A stretch of 64,000 bases of DNA from assembly GCA_023935145.1 (NCBI GenBank), contig CM043698.1, forward strand, positions 149,421,625-149,485,624. The letters run 5' to 3'. Numbering within the stretch: the first letter of the stretch is position 1; every line of letters starts with the position of its first letter. The notes below the pieces were generated by a model. The model was not told where the DNA came from. It did not search any database and was given only the letters and a program-made list of their open reading frames with translations. Origin of the DNA: Bretschneidera sinensis. Its lineage: Eukaryota; Streptophyta; Magnoliopsida; Brassicales; Akaniaceae. Made by a program: the position numbers and the translations under genes. Shown piece after piece: positions 43,246 through 57,402 of the stretch.

Positions 43246-45210
43246 TTAGCCAAAAAAGAAACGATTTCTTAACACATCACACCAAGAAAACACAATACAA
43301 GCCTGGCTTGAGGCTTTAGGAAATTTTAGTACTTTCTTAATGAGGTTTTTGCGCCGACCATAATAAGTACTGATGGTCATCTCCTCCAAAGCTTTGGCAT
43401 TCTTCAGCAAATACTTCACTAAAGAAAGTTCATCCTTAGACCAGTAGAAACATGCAAAAAGTACTACTTTGAGGTGAGACAGAAAAAGATCTGGCACATT
43501 CGGTGAAGACAATACGTCCTCATCACAACGTGAAATATTCTGACAATGATTGGAATAAAAAGACGAAAATGATTTGAATGTGAAATTATCAAGTAATCAG
43601 CCGAGGATATACGTTTAAAGGAAACAAATATTCCCGCAAGTAAAAAGGACACATCTAAGGATGCTAAAGAACTTACCTGAATGATGAGAGACTCAAGAAT
43701 CGGTGAGTTATGGAGAAAGTTGATCAAAGTTTTGGTAACAATGATTCTTGAGCTGAGTTTCAAACTTGTCAACTTATCAAATGTGGGCAGATCAGCAACT
43801 ACATCTTTTGCATGGGCATTAATCTAAAAATAAAACATGACAAAGAAATATTTATTAAAATGAATGACGTAAGATAATTAACTTTATCACATTAATATGA
43901 GCCAGCCACCAGGAACCATTTAACGGAAGCATTATCGAACTCCGATAACTTGGAATTTTGCTAAACTTTTTCAGAGACATTGACCTAAAATCGTACAAAG
44001 ACAAACACATATGCACACATACATACAAATGTGCAAGCACACACACACAACTTTTTGATCAGTTCTAACTAAGAATATAAGTAATTGAAAGAAATATGTT
44101 GAGATACAATTACATTATTCATTGATCATGTCCTTTTTTATTGAAATCATTGACACCAAAGATCATATATGCCAAGAAAACACAAACCTCAAATTAATTT
44201 TTTTCTCCTTGATAACAATTATAAGGAAATATAAGGAGGCATATCTCGATGGATTGATCTTCTAGTGTCAGATGATTTGAGCTCGAGAAATATTTAAGAA
44301 ACGTACAAGCTTGCATTCGAATCTCTGGCACATCGTTTTGTTCTTCTCCTGAAGATCCAAACTAATGGTGGCATGCAGAGCTGATGAGCTGGGCAAAACA
44401 AATTCTTCTGAAAAACAACCTGCGTAAGTAAATTTTGTGAGACATGGAGCAAGAATCTTGATTGGACAATTACGAGAATCATCAGGTATTCCCACATACT
44501 TGGAACAGGACATCATAAACCTTTTAAGTGATGGAGAATTTATAGTGATAGTCTTCACATTTAACCATTTGCAACGAGAGGCTCTAAAATCTTCAAGGAC
44601 GGGGAAACTAAGAAAGAGTTGATTAGAGTGAGGAAAGGACTCATTCAAAATTTTAACTCTCTTAAGATCAAGGATCTTGAGCTTTGAAAGATGGAAGGGA
44701 AGTATGGACTTTAAGAGTAGAGATCGTTGCCAGCTTCAATTCTACAAGAGAATCACAATTGCCGATAGAACGTGGAATTAAAAGGTCTTTTAACATATAG
44801 CGGATATGCAGTCTCTAAACATTGCGTCTTAAGGCAGTTGAGATCCACGCATTAACACGAGATGAATTATAATCTTGATTATAACATTTCAGATCGAAAG
44901 AATGTAGACTTAAAGTACCCAGATGTAGAAGCACTCTTTCCACAAAGTTCATGAAATATTCTTTTCTAGTCATGTGTATGTGAGGATAGAGGAATCCATC
45001 ATAAAAGTGTAGATCAGTCATAGTGGTCCACATGTACTTCCATCTTCTTGACAATACACTGGTTCGAACTGCATCCTCTGTTGGAAGACATGATAGGATT
45101 CGACTAAGAATGCTTTCATGTAAGTCACTAATTCTATCTTCAACTATGTCAACCTTTTGCCACTTACAATCACATGGATCCATAGATTTCTCCTGACATA
45201 TAAGTTGCAT
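43246..45210 (-). pseudogene. F-box/FBD/LRR gene, nearly full length but broken (unit 2)
   Basis: Minus strand. The F-box is at the N terminus (DRISDLHESILSRILSCLP, then VRTSVLSRRWKYMW). LRR-like segments follow (NESFPHSNQLFLSFPVLEDF, INSPSLKRFMMSCSKY), and the C-terminal FBD exon at about 43250-43545 has NAKALEEMTISTYYGRR and LKFPKASSQACIVFSW. The F-box would bind SKP1 in an SCF ubiquitin ligase (family knowledge). Lesions: a TAG after TALRRNV (about 44819), a frameshift near 44725 (between SLVELKLA and ILPFHLSKL) and another near 44300 (before FSSSNHLTLEDQSIE). Introns lie near 43550-43680 and 43830-44230. A start at 45183 (MDPCDCK) is also possible. Confidence 0.78.
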
Positions 45211-45471
45211 TATGATTTTAGTTTGCTCGTATAACTATAAATTCAACAAAGACTGATATGATGAGAAATTGACTGAAGCATGCGCTAAAACAAATACTAA
45301 TAATTTAGTTGTTGTGAAAACGATGATTCCATTAAGTTACAAATGGAAATATATATACAGCAGAGAGATCATTCCAGATCCTAAAGATCACGTAATATAT
45401 GTTAAGTTTCCTATTCTATCTCATATTACAAAAGAAAGAATCAAAACAATAATATACACAAAGGTCAAGGA
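45211..45471 (-). mobile_element. F-box 5' flank and copia 3' LTR remnant
   Basis: The first ~80 bases are F-box upstream sequence, repeated at 46275-46360. From about 45300 to the purine tract region near 45510 the minus strand reads as the end of a copia element (acttgagggggag then LTR-like sequence). The LTR end is not fixed. Confidence 0.45.
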
Positions 45472-46077
45472 TCAATTACTCCTAGAATCCCGTATATCTT
45501 CCTTAAAACTCCCCCTCAAGTTGGAATAGATGTTAATCATTCCTAACTTGCTGAGTAAATTTGAAAATTGTGAAAAACCTAACGACTTGGTGAAGTTGTC
45601 TGCTGGCTGCTTTGATGTAGATATATGGAAAGTCTTGATTTTTTCGGCCTGAATCTTTTCTCTTACGAGATGGCAATCGATATCTATGTGCTTGGCACGC
45701 TCGTGAAACACGGGATTGGAGGCAATGTGAAGTGCTACTTGATTGTCACAGTACAACTTAGCTGGCTGCAAATGATTAAATCCGAGATCATGCAAAACGT
45801 ATTGTAGCCAAGTAACCTCACAGCATGCCGATGCCATGGAGTGATTTCCGCTTCTGCACTTGATCGCGAAACTGTGGTTTGCTTCTTGGTTTTCCATGAG
45901 ATTAGGGAGTGCCCAAGAAAGACACAATATCCTGTGGTTGATCGTCGTGTGTCCCGACACCTAGCCCAATCCGTATCACAAGGAGCATTTATCTATATTG
46001 GGATGTTTTCATAGAGAAAAATTCCTTGTCCCGGTGTGTGCTTGATGTAGTGTAATACTCGATGAGCTGCTTCAAGA
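45472..46077 (-). pseudogene. Ty1/copia RNase H and pol C terminus
   Basis: The minus strand reads AAHRVLHYIKHTPGQGIFLY, a broken stretch, then the RNase H core: [55 protein letters not shown] and KQPADNFTKSLG. This is the standard end of copia pol. It starts abruptly fused to F-box sequence at 46077 (TTITDL-EAAH). Upstream pol domains are missing. Confidence 0.85.
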
Positions 46078-46274
46078 TCAGTTATAGTGGTCCACATGTA
46101 CTTCCATCTTCTTGACAATACACTGGTTCGAACTGCATCCTCTGTTGGAAGACATGATAGGATTCGACTAAGAATGCTTTCATGTAAGTCACTAATTCTA
46201 TCTTCAACTATGTCAACCTTTTGCCACTTACAATCACATGGATCCATAGATTTCTCCTGACATATAAGATGCAT
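46078..46274 (-). pseudogene. Duplicate of the F-box gene 5' end
   Basis: Nearly identical to 45014-45210: MDPCDCKWQKVDIVED through SRRWKYMWTT, then fused to the copia RNase H frame. About 86 bp of shared 5' flank follows on the right. The ~1.07-kb period is filled by the copia piece. Confidence 0.8.
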
Positions 46275-47338
46275 TATGATTTTAGTTTGCTCGTATAACT
46301 ATAAATTCAACAAAGACTGATATGATGAGAAATTGACTGAAGCATGCGCTAAGACAAATACAGACACACACAATGACACAGAACTGATCAGTTCAATTCA
46401 GGGAGTAGCCAACCAAGCATGGCAATTGAGATTCTAAAACCTACAGGCATGTAAAAATTTCAATTGGGTGCTTTGAAAAAAGCACTCCCTTCTTAGCAAC
46501 ATTCCCTTCTCAAATAAAACGAACATCACGTTTATTTGATACATATATTAAGATAAGTGCTGCTTTAGTGATTTCCCTCTTTCCATTCAAAAACAAAAAC
46601 AAAAGCAACCAAAATAACATGAATATACACATTTACATTTCATTTAAGTTCAGAAATTTTTTCCCTTTTAGGTTTCTCTTAATGAATGGTAACGTTAATC
46701 AAAGTCCCCAAAAGAAGAAGTGAAAGCAGAGTTTATCAAAGATGAGACAAGAACCAAAAGAAAGCGAAAAATATAAAATAAATAATTTGCAAATACATAT
46801 AATAACAGATGATTTACAAATTGAAGAGAGTGAGAATTTGAAGACACCGAGATTTGCTACTGGGTTGGATTGCCAGAAGGGGAAAGAGACTAGTGAAATT
46901 ACTTGTTATACGGTCAAAGTTCCAGCTTTTATAGTACTCCTGTATACTTCTGTTGTGAACTGGATTTTAGATATAGTGCCCTAAAAGAATTCTAATTGCC
47001 CAATGCTGGATGAAAGGATGTCATGTCACCAAGGAAATTTCTAATTGTCGATTGCTTTTTTTGAATTAAAAGTTTTTTTTTTTTTTACGTTAAATCAGAA
47101 AAGAGAGGAAGAAAAAAAAATCTTTTTCTTTTTATCAGACAGTGAAAGATACTTATAATTTAGAAAAATACTATAATTAAATCTATGCTAAAATATCTTC
47201 ACTCATATTGTTGACACGCACCATTTAAAATTAGTGCATACTTCACAAGTTTAGATCTGTAAAACCCTCGACGATCATAGGTCTTTTTTCCCAATGAGTG
47301 AGCCGATCCCACTCCTCGGTGAGTGAGCGTGGTCGGGG
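46275..47338. other. Spacer between unit 2 and unit 3
   Basis: F-box 5' flank, then AT-rich sequence. A plus-strand 80-residue frame at 46742-46984 has no family I recognise and no clear support. The junction to unit 3 is at about 47339 (gggggtagcaggagatg). Confidence 0.5.
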
Positions 47339-48975
47339 GTAGCAGGAGATGTTGGCAGTTAACTAAGATATTCTGTCATTCTATTTATATGGAATAATTA
47401 AATTGTTAGGATTCTCAGTGGTAAACATTGGGAGCAGGGTATTTTGGTTTTGTTCTTCTTCTTCTTATTTCTGTTCTTTGGGAAAAGTCTAAAATGTAGC
47501 TAATTTAAGGTTTCTAGGGTTCACCCAATATGTTGTAACGGTCTTAAACCAGCCATAGCCAAAACGTACTCTAGTATCCATATCAGTCCCCATAGCGCCC
47601 ACTGATTATGGACCAAGAATAGTTGGACTTTGAAGCCTTATCTCTTTGGAAAGGTTTAGTTGGGGTCTCTCTCCATCATCTTATGGAGGATACATCTTAT
47701 TATTATGGGGGGTTACTATTCATTGGAGTTTTGTTGGGCACTATTCCTTTTCTCTTCAAACAACTGAAAGTGGTTGCTGAAATCAACTACTTTGATCTTG
47801 AAAATTTCCAATTTGGATCTGTTCTTTGAGTTTTTATTTAATTTTTTTTGTTAAACTACTGCCTTTGAAAATTGAGCATGAAACATACCAAATGCATAGC
47901 TTTAACAAATTTCTGTGAGTACCAAATACCCATGCTGCTTTCTAAATCTGCTTTTAGTCTTTACCATTTAATAAAATGGCACTTTAACTGGACACCTACT
48001 TTCTTCTACAGAATTTTGTAAAAATTGTTTCAATTTCTTCCATTACACTTTTAAGAGGATGTATACCTGAGAAAAAAAAAGGTGAATCTCAACACTCTCA
48101 GTTTCAGAACATGCCTCTAAAAAATGAGTACGGTCCTTTCATGATGAGCAGTTACCTACCTTCCTATCCCTAAATGTCATTTCCAAATATATCTGTATTT
48201 TTTGGAAATGGTAGCTCTACTCAATTTACTCAAATATAGAAGACACAGGGTCATGTGAGAACATGTTCTGATGAAGATTTGTTCATCTTTTAATGATTGG
48301 AGTACTCAAATAAAATGGTTTTGCAGAAACAAGGAGATAACCATATATCTTTATCAATCAATTGAGGAGAAGCCTTCATATTGTGGGAATTTATTTAGTG
48401 AAACTAAAGACATACTTCCACTACTGACTATATTGCTAACGTTCCGTCTCAACATGAATCCTGATAAACTGAATGAACCTGATCTATGCTAAGTGTGGAT
48501 TGATTGACCATTATACAAGGCAGGGTGAGGCCTTCCGGGATTGCAAAGAGTGTTCTCAGCCGTAGGGCTGTGCTTTTGCCCGTGACTCAATTGATTGCAA
48601 GGCCACTGGTGATAAGTGTAACTATATGCAAGAGAACATGGAATCAGTAGATTTGCTCTTTTCTAGCATATATGATATGTGCATTACTGCCAGCTAGCGG
48701 GGATGAATACTGTAGCATTGTTTTTTTTTTTAAAAATTTGTTTATAAGTAAAGAGCAAACACGAAGTGTACTGTAGTATTGTTATCTGTTTCTTGGTATC
48801 TGTTTCTTCGTTATGTTCCATCTTTTGTCATCAGCACTTCTCAGGCTATCCGGAATGATTGTGTCTAGATGGACTTTGAAAAGCTCTAAATACTATGTTG
48901 ATAGCCATGCTTTGGGCCATGGTCTTAGACTCTTAGCTCCTTTACTTCATAAATTTTTGTTTTCTACTTTATATT
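47339..48975. other. Left part of unit 3, non-coding
   Basis: Collinear with 29685-31996 minus the SINE and solo LTR there, so it carries the empty sites of both (about 47.74 and 48.18 kb). It also holds about 100 bp (48.55-48.66 kb) that unit 2 lacks. No gene is recognised. Confidence 0.6.
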
Positions 48976-49958
48976 TGTTAAGATTTTACTCTTAAAATTC
49001 ACTTACTCAAACTTACAACAATTAAATAGGCAAAACAAATAACAACAAATTTTTTTATAAGTAAAATGTATATATAAAAAGAAAAGCGCATCATGGGGTG
49101 CAACCTATGTACAAGGCTATCTATAGGAGAGAGACTCAACAAAATCAACTACATCTACGTCATTTACAAAAGAATTTCATGTGACTCAAAAAATATAAGG
49201 ACCTTGAACCACTTCTCCATAATTACAATTGAATGTCTCTCAAAGCCATCAAAAACTCTATGATTCCTCTCATTCCAAACTAACAAAAGATAGAAACAGG
49301 AATCATAAAGTAAGCTTTCTTAAGGCTCTTTGATGTCCGAAACCCATTCCAAGCCCAAATTTCATCCTTCACGGAGGCGGCAAAAACTCAGAACACACCC
49401 AAAATCTTATAAACCATCTCCCATAAAGCTCTAGCCAAAGAATAAAAAAAATTAATATGGTTCGACAATCTCTTTGCCTACAACACCAACAAACTCACAA
49501 CTTTATTAATTTTTAATCACAACTTTAAGAAAAGCAAGGTTTCTACTATCACAACATCACAACCCAAAAGCCCCAATACACCCAAAGTTGTTAACCTAGC
49601 TCTATTTGTAAATCCTGCTAATTTACAAAGTATTTTGGACTTTCAAGTGTGCTCTCTACCTTCTCTGGTTTCCTCTTTATATAAAGGAGATTTTCTTAAT
49701 ATTACTAAGAAAAGAACAACAACATAAGAAATTGTTACTACTAGAACATCCAATAAAAAACTACTCCTACTACTAGAACAAGTAACTATAAAATAAGAAA
49801 TTAAGCTAATGAGGCATTGGCTCAATGGTTAATGTTGGGGCCTTGGTCCCATTCGAGTGGTGTGTACGCGTGTTTTGCCAATAATAAAAAAAGAAAATTG
49901 AATTTTTCTTAAACCAATTAGAATTATTTCTTATGGGATTTGAGCCAAAATCCTAACA
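48976..49958. mobile_element. Solo LTR, unit 3, with nested LINE
   Basis: Counterpart of 408-1391, with atatt flanks (48971-48975 and 49959-49963). It contains the LINE fragment at about 49050-49435 (minus strand) and the SINE-like piece at about 49806-49880. It has the intact site where the unit 2 gypsy element inserted. Confidence 0.7.
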
Positions 49959-50392
49959 ATATTGAATTGAGGCAATGTTGAGGTTGTGCCTGATGACCTT
50001 ATATTATTGTAGGTTTTCTCTAATCTACTGACTGAGGTCATTAATTTCTCTTTTTATTTCAATCTGGGAGTGGATAATGTGCATCTGCTCTCATTCTCTC
50101 AAGGCAAACTGTTGCCTTTCAAAGAACAAAATTAGTGTTAATGATAACTATTTTATTTATACACATGAATTTTGTATATGTTTGTGCATATACATGACAT
50201 TGTATTTGCTTTTTTTATTGCAGTCTTAGTTTGTACTGGAAATCAGAATACTTGACAAGTTGAATGGTGTACCATGATTCTTGCTGAAATTATGATGCTG
50301 ACATCTTGAATTACTTGGACTGATGTAGCTTCAAGAGGCTATCTTTTGGGTAGTGATTTTGAGGAGCTGGACATGAGTATGCTGGTGGGGAC

Positions 50393-50679
50393 ATGCTTGA
50401 GCCAAGGGAATCTGATATACCTGCTCTGTTTCTGGTCTTGGTTGTACTTCCTTTGGTTGCTTACATCTTACTTGGGAAATGGAGTGAAGCTGCAAAGAAA
50501 GGAGAGAGGATAAGTTTGCTCGCTCAATTGGCTGCTGAGGAAGCTCTTAGAGAAGAGGCAATGGCTGCTGCAAGTGTTATTCCTCTTGTATCTCCTTCAA
50601 AGAATGGACTTCATGTGTGTGCTAGGTGCTTCGGTCCAGCTACAACCCGCTGCTCCGGATGCAAGTCCATCAGATATTG
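50393..50679 (+). pseudogene. UBP15-like first coding exon, unit 3
   Basis: Third copy of the UBP15-family N-terminal exon. All four visible MYND Cys are kept (CARC, CSGC), as is the donor at 50679/50680, and the 5'UTR acceptor is present (attgcag, about 50222). As in unit 1, no following exon is found, so the protease domain is absent. Confidence 0.8.
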
Positions 50680-53600
50680 GTATATTCTATTTCTTTTCAG
50701 TTCCAAGAGCCTGTTTTCTTTTTTATTATGCGCATGTTTTGTGGTATACTTGTTTTTGTCCCACAAGGCATGGTTTGGAAAATACAAGCTTCTAGTATTT
50801 TAAACAAACGGCAAAGTTATGAGAAACTTTTCAATAAGAAAGTAGTTCGAAACAAAAAATTTCATGTACTCAAAATTTTCCATGGATGGAAATACAATAC
50901 TATTCTCTATATCTATCTTTTGTTTTTAGTTTCTTTTTTTGTTGGGGGTGGGGGTGGTTAAAAACTCTCAAACTGTAGATAGTCAGAGTTGCTAGTCCCA
51001 TTTTTCAAGTTCTTATATGCATACTTATCTTCTAAGTGAGTTTTTATCTCTTGAAGCAAACATTGTTATAAATCCTTGCATTGGGCTACTTTATTATTGG
51101 TAAATATTGGACTTTGCTTCATATCCATGAACTTTTAAAGTATCGGGGTCTGCAAGAGGTACTCCGCTATATCATTTTATATTGAAACCTATACCTGCAG
51201 TGAATTTGGTTTGACCACATGAATGTTAAAAATTTTGTCTTTCAAGCCAGCAGCAGCTGACTATAATAGGGAAATCATATTGAATCTAGGGTTGTTTCAA
51301 GTTTCTACACTTTTGGCACTTGGGATTTTCGGAAGTTCAAAAATGAAATATTTAAGATATGTGTGCAAATGGTTTAGCCTTTCTTGGTTTTCAAATTTTG
51401 TTTGCTCAAATAGCAGCACTTTTAGCTGCAAATTATGCCTGTTAACTTTTTAGGCCTTTGTATTTGCTATATTAATTAACATTTGCTAGGATATTGTAAT
51501 GAAAAGAAAGTGCTTGAAGACGCATTTGAGATGGATTTCTCACCCACATATGTAGCCTAGAATCTAACAGTTGAACTTGACATGGCCCTTCTTGAAGTTT
51601 CTCAATTTTCTGAAAAGAAAGTGCTTGAAGACGCTGATTTGTATCCTAAACTTTTATTTTCTCTATACCATTTCTGCTTCTCTTCACTCCATTTTACCAT
51701 ATGAAAAGATTCAATTTAAAAAACTTTGGACTTCCATATTTGGATGGAGGAGTGGATTGTTCATGTTTCTTTCTTTAAAGGTCTAATTTCATAAATGCTG
51801 TGGTCTCTATCCAGGCTTTTGATTGCCTCTATGCAATCCATATGTTTGGAGGGACAACTTTATACAACATGCTTTTGGTGGGCGTCATTCCGTATTATAA
51901 AAATTGTCTTTTTTTGGGTACATCTTTTGGTTTCAGTAAGATATCTTACTAATTTCTTTGACAGCATGACATCAAGGTATATGCAACTTTGTAATTTAAT
52001 AACCAAAATTTATAACATATATCATATTCCGCAATCAAATTTTTATTTTTTCAAATCAATTTTTTTGTAAGATAATAATTGAATGAATATGTGGATGTGT
52101 TTATATCTTATAAAAAATTTCAAGACATTTTATTTTCTTAAAATTTAAATCTCCTAAGAAATTTTCTTTCTCTAAACTCATTAGATATTTTCAGTCTGAA
52201 AAAATCAACAATCGTTTCACTTTCTTTCTTTAAACCAAAATCAACCACAAAATTGATAAAACTTTTAACGAACAATAGGCTCTTTTTTTTAATTCCTTTT
52301 GACAATAGAGCACATGGCTCATAAGTTTTTATAGTTAATTATTCCTGTGTGAAAAAGAACGATGAATTATCGCAGTCCGGTGAAATGACAGAGTTTTTGT
52401 GTCAAAACCACAAAATTGTTGGTTGTAATTTTTCACATACGAGAGTGGTCATGTCACCTTTGTTTGTGAAAATTTTAAATCATGCGCGAATAGCTCATCT
52501 TTAACTCGCCGTACGAAATGAACTTAGCACAGTTTGGGCAAGTTAATCTATGATATCACTCTACCATTAATAAAAAAAAAAAGAACAATGACATTTTAAA
52601 ATTTTATATATAATCCTGAATTTTATATTCTTATTTACATAATTAACTCACTAGTTTCTAGAATTACACAACTTATTCCGATTAGTCAAATTCTTTGATT
52701 ATATTTTGAAACGAGTTTCTCTTTTTTTGTAAAAAAAATAGTGGGGACAATTCTAAATAAAATTTCATAACACTCTAAAAAAACTAATCAATCTAAAAAC
52801 AAGTTTAAAAACTTAGTGATGAATCATCTCATATCGATAGTGTAATGAAAATAATTCAAGTATATGTGTGAATAAACAATCGATAGTGTAATCAGATATC
52901 CTTTTGAATCACATAGTAGAAATGTAAGAAATGTAACCTAATGGTATAAAAGCTAATCGAAGTCCATTATCTTGTATATGAATATGTGGTAATTAGGGCT
53001 CTCAACAAGATGGAACATTTAGTCCAGGGATACCATGTTACATGGTTGACAAAAAGCATAAGCAAAATCTTCGTTAATTTTTGGTACGTTCATTAATTAC
53101 TTGAATGTAACTATAACATCAACCAAAACTTTTGAAGATGAATGCCATTTGTTTTTCAAAAAATTGATATTAAATTGTAATTGTTATCAAATATACATGT
53201 TATTTAATTTTTAACATTTTCAATTGACACAAATTTTTATTGAATCTATTCCTAATAATAAATCTTACAGTATTGTTGTGTTTTTATTGATCATCTCACT
53301 GGCTCCAAATCTCTTTAGAAGAGTATGTTTTTCTTGTACCTACCATTTGTCGTAAGCAAAGAAACTAATTTCCTTTAACAAACGATTAATTTTTTTTTAT
53401 ATAAATTTGAATACAAAAGCGCATATCACATATAAAATAGCTATTTTCTTTCAAATAAATATACTATAATGATAACTAAAACCATTCATCCTAATTTAGT
53501 TGAATAACAAAATAAATTTTTTTATTTAATTTTTTATGTAGAAATAACATTTAATATTGATATATCAAATTATATTTAATTACTTTGTATTCTCATGTGA

Positions 53601-54322
53601 ATGTCAATTTAAAGAAGTTTTAATTATTTATGACAAAATAAATATATTTATTTAATCATTTTATGTAAAAATAATAATGTGAATGTAAAGCCAATTGTTT
53701 TTTATACGATGGTACTTAGTTATCTCCCTGCATATTCTTTTTATCTTCACATCAAGTATCCAATACTCAAGTCAGTCAAAAGCAGAGGCGGAGGGAACAT
53801 GTTAGGGTTTAGGAGATATTTTATTGTTGTTTCTATTATATTTTTCTCGCTTTTTTATTTAAATAAAAATTAAGAATCAACACGTTATTTTTATAAAACA
53901 TAATTTTATTTTAATTTCAAATATATATTTACTAGTTATTATTGTTATTTAATTATGTGATGTGTAATCAATTAATTTACATGTGAATCTTTCAATGTGA
54001 GATATATGTAATATATTATCCTTTTCTTTATCTAAAATAATGTATATAGTTTTATTTCTTATATCAAAATTTTGTTATTATACCTATAAATAATAATATT
54101 TTATTTTCACCTTATTAGCATTGATTTTCGAAACTAAATTCCTAAGCTTCTTTTACGTTCATAATATTCACATTAAAAATTATATATAAAAAAATGTAAA
54201 TGTAAAGAACATTCAATTATTTATGACTAGTAACAATGTTCTTTAGTGTTAACTATGGCAACTTTTATAAAAGTAGAATAAAGAACATTTCTTGGTGGAT
54301 GTAAGATATGGCAACGTCCTCT

Positions 54323-54392
<70 letters not shown>

Positions 54393-54839
54393 TTAGTTTA
54401 TTTACTTGATCAAAAATAAAGTTATAGCTAGAAATCGATTGTGTGTGGAAACTACAGAATACCTTACAACTAACTCTTAAAATGATTATTTAGCTGATGT
54501 TTCTCATCATTTTTGCTTTTTTTACTTAGAAAAAGTTAGTAAAAGTGTTCCATAAACCCGACAATAAAATCATACTTTCCAAGTTTTATCTCTCAATGCT
54601 GACATGCGCGTCTTTGATTCTTTTTCATCAATAATCCATTGTATCAAAAATATATATTAAAATCTTATTTAATTATCTGACATTTCTCATGTGAATGTTA
54701 ACATAAAGAACATTCAATTATTGAAAAAATAAAACTCTAAGGCTTTGAAATTATAAAGTTTTAAATTCAACTTTTATGAATGTTATCAATTTATAAATTA
54801 ATTGCTTTTTTCACTCTAAATAACTAATATATATCATCG
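50680..54839. other. Non-coding sequence collinear with 2.1-6.3 kb
   Basis: Very similar to unit 1, by eye about 98-99% in 51.5-52.5 kb. It contains the 54-bp unit once, the left direct repeat at about 53360-53800 and (AT)n at 54325-54387. No gene. Confidence 0.6.
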
Positions 54840-55525
54840 CTTCAAAAAATAATCGATGTCAAAGTCAAAAGCGAGATTGAGATCGAGATCGGAAAGAGAA
54901 ACAACATGAAGCTAATGTTAGTGAAAAAGACTTTGCCGGTTATGATCATGTCCTTATTACCAGTAGTAATGAGTTCTTTATGTCTGATTGGATTATGGAT
55001 TCAGCTTTTTGTATCATATTTGTCGAAATAAGGATCGATTTTCAGAATATGAGCCTTCTGACGGAGTTATCTTACTAGTGATGATGCAGCACGAAAAAAT
55101 ACTGGTATAGGAACTGTCTAGATTAGAATGTGTGACGATGTGAGAAAGACTTTAATAGAAGTTAGACATAGTCCTGCCTTCAAGAAGAATTTGATTTCTC
55201 TGAGTACTCTTGATTTCAAATGGTACAAATATTCATCTGAATGTAGAGTTATAAAAACCAACAAAGTGCTCTGGTTGTCTTAAAAGTGAAGATAACGTCG
55301 CCAAATTTGTATGTTATGTAAATTACTATTGTTACTGGTTCCACAGCTACTTCCAGTATATCAGATTCTGAAGTTACAAAATTGAGACATATGAGATTGG
55401 GTCATATGAGTGAAAATAGATTAACTTTATTGAGCAAAAGATGTTTCTTATGTGAACATAATACAGGTAAAATGAAACATTATGTTATCAAGGAGTATGT
55501 TTCTCTTATACCTAATCCTAAGCAG
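54840..55525 (+). pseudogene. Ty1/copia gag-pol remnant, unit 3
   Basis: Counterpart of 6310-6985, with the same landmarks (VRHSPA, KKNLISLSTLDF, then LRHMRLGHMSENRLTLL) and similar lesions. The right direct repeat follows at about 55525-55920. Confidence 0.7.
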
Positions 55526-57299
55526 AGAAGCTAATTTCCCTAAAAAAATGATAAAAAAAATTTCTTTATAAAATTGAATACAAAAGTGCATACCTTATAT
55601 AAATTAGCTATTTTTTTCTAAATAATTATACTATAATGATGACTTTTTATTCATCCTAATTTAGTTAAATAACAAAATAAATTTATTTATTTAACCTTTT
55701 TGTGTAGAAATAATATTTAATATTGACATATCAAAATTTTATTTAATTACTTAAAATTCTCACGTGAATGTCAATGTAAAGAAATTTTAATTATTTATGA
55801 GAAGTAACAATCAGAATATAAAGCCAACTATTTTTTATATGATGGTACTTATTATCTCCATATTCATTTTATCTTCACATCATGTATCCAATACTCAGTC
55901 CCTCAAAAGCAGGGACTGGGGGAATTCAAAAGACATTTATTAACAAGTAAAATGCTTAAACAAATGTACATTTATAAGATTTAAAAATTACATTTAAATT
56001 TAGGTAAGTTTTACATGGACTCATTAAATAATAACAAATAGTGATTCTATAGTAACGTCAATACATTTCATTTATAAGTGTTTATATCAATTATATATAA
56101 GAGTATATTTGTAAATTCAAGTAAAAGTTTGAATTAATTGTAAGATAATTACTCTAAATTTTTAACAATTGCTCTAAAAACTGAAGATTTTGAATTAAAA
56201 TGAAGAAAAACTAAACAAGAACTAATAAAAGTTGTAAAAACAATAAAACAAATTTTATTTTTATTCATCTTTGTTGATACCAAAATCTGGACAATCGGTT
56301 GCATGAATACATGCACACACAAAATAATAAAAAGAACCTGAAAAATACAGTTGGAATTTGATCTTCAAAAGGCTCTTTGATGCCTAAATCAAAGAACTGA
56401 ACTCAAAAATTTAGATAGAGAAAACATAACTAGAGCAAGAGGAGAATGAGACATACCTTTTTTGACTCCTTTAACTGGTGAAAGGATCGAGGTTCTTTTA
56501 GCGTGGAATTACCCTAGCTTTCACCCTTGGTTGTGCATGAAGTACGTGAACAAACGTTGGTGGGTCACATGGTGCAATAGATAAGTCTACATATTAATTA
56601 ATTTCCTTTCTTTTTCAAAATCGAAGTTCTATATAAGTTCTATAATATATAATTTATTATATATTATGAATTTAATTTATACTTAATTTATTTTAATTTA
56701 TTATATTATATTTATATTTAATATATTATTAATATTAAATATTATTTAATTTTTCAGTTATGATTTTTCAACAAATTTATCAAATTCGAAAAAGGTGAAC
56801 AAAGAATATAATAATTGAGACACTGCATTCGTCGTTATCACATTATGATCATGTAGAGAGCTCACATGCTTTCCACGTTACATATTTATTAAAAAAATAG
56901 ATTTCTACTTTTTATGTTTGTTAAGAAATAAGAATAATAGAAACAAGTTGATTAATTAAAATATTCGTAACAAACATAGAGAGCTAGACAAATTTTTTTT
57001 TCCTTATCATACGCATTATTTTGCGGAAAATAACACATTATCAATAGATTAAACATATCAATGTGTTACTAATAGGCTCAGAATTCTATTATAACATCTA
57101 ACTTATCATTTTAACTATAATTAAAATAATAACTTTTACAGTACAAACATGTAACTTGGTCATCACCTTCGATGTCAACGCTTATAAAACACAGTACAGA
57201 ACATGTGGAGGAAGCCGCGGGGGAAGGTATGATATTAGCATTTTCTTTTCAAGTTGAGATAGCAACATGTAATTAAATATAATGTTATTTTGGAAGGTC
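55526..57299. other. Upstream region of unit 3 JRL gene
   Basis: Collinear with 6.99-8.76 kb with small indels. No gene. Confidence 0.5.
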
Positions 57300-57307
57300 T
57301 ATATAAG
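57300..57307 (+). promoter_or_regulatory. Probable TATA box of unit 3 JRL copy
   Basis: TATATAAG, 96 bases after which the start codon follows at 57403. Conserved with 8759-8766. Confidence 0.55.
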
Positions 57308-57402
57308 TTGTCATGATATGCTGCAATTCCTCAGCAAACTTTTAGCAATCCTCTTTATTTTGGAAGTTTCCTCAAATCTCCAGGTATTCCAACTTTCGTG
57401 AT

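Noticed and set aside
46742..46984. 80-residue plus-strand frame as a gene
   Set aside because: No recognisable family, no promoter or splice evidence, and no counterpart in the other units within the window.
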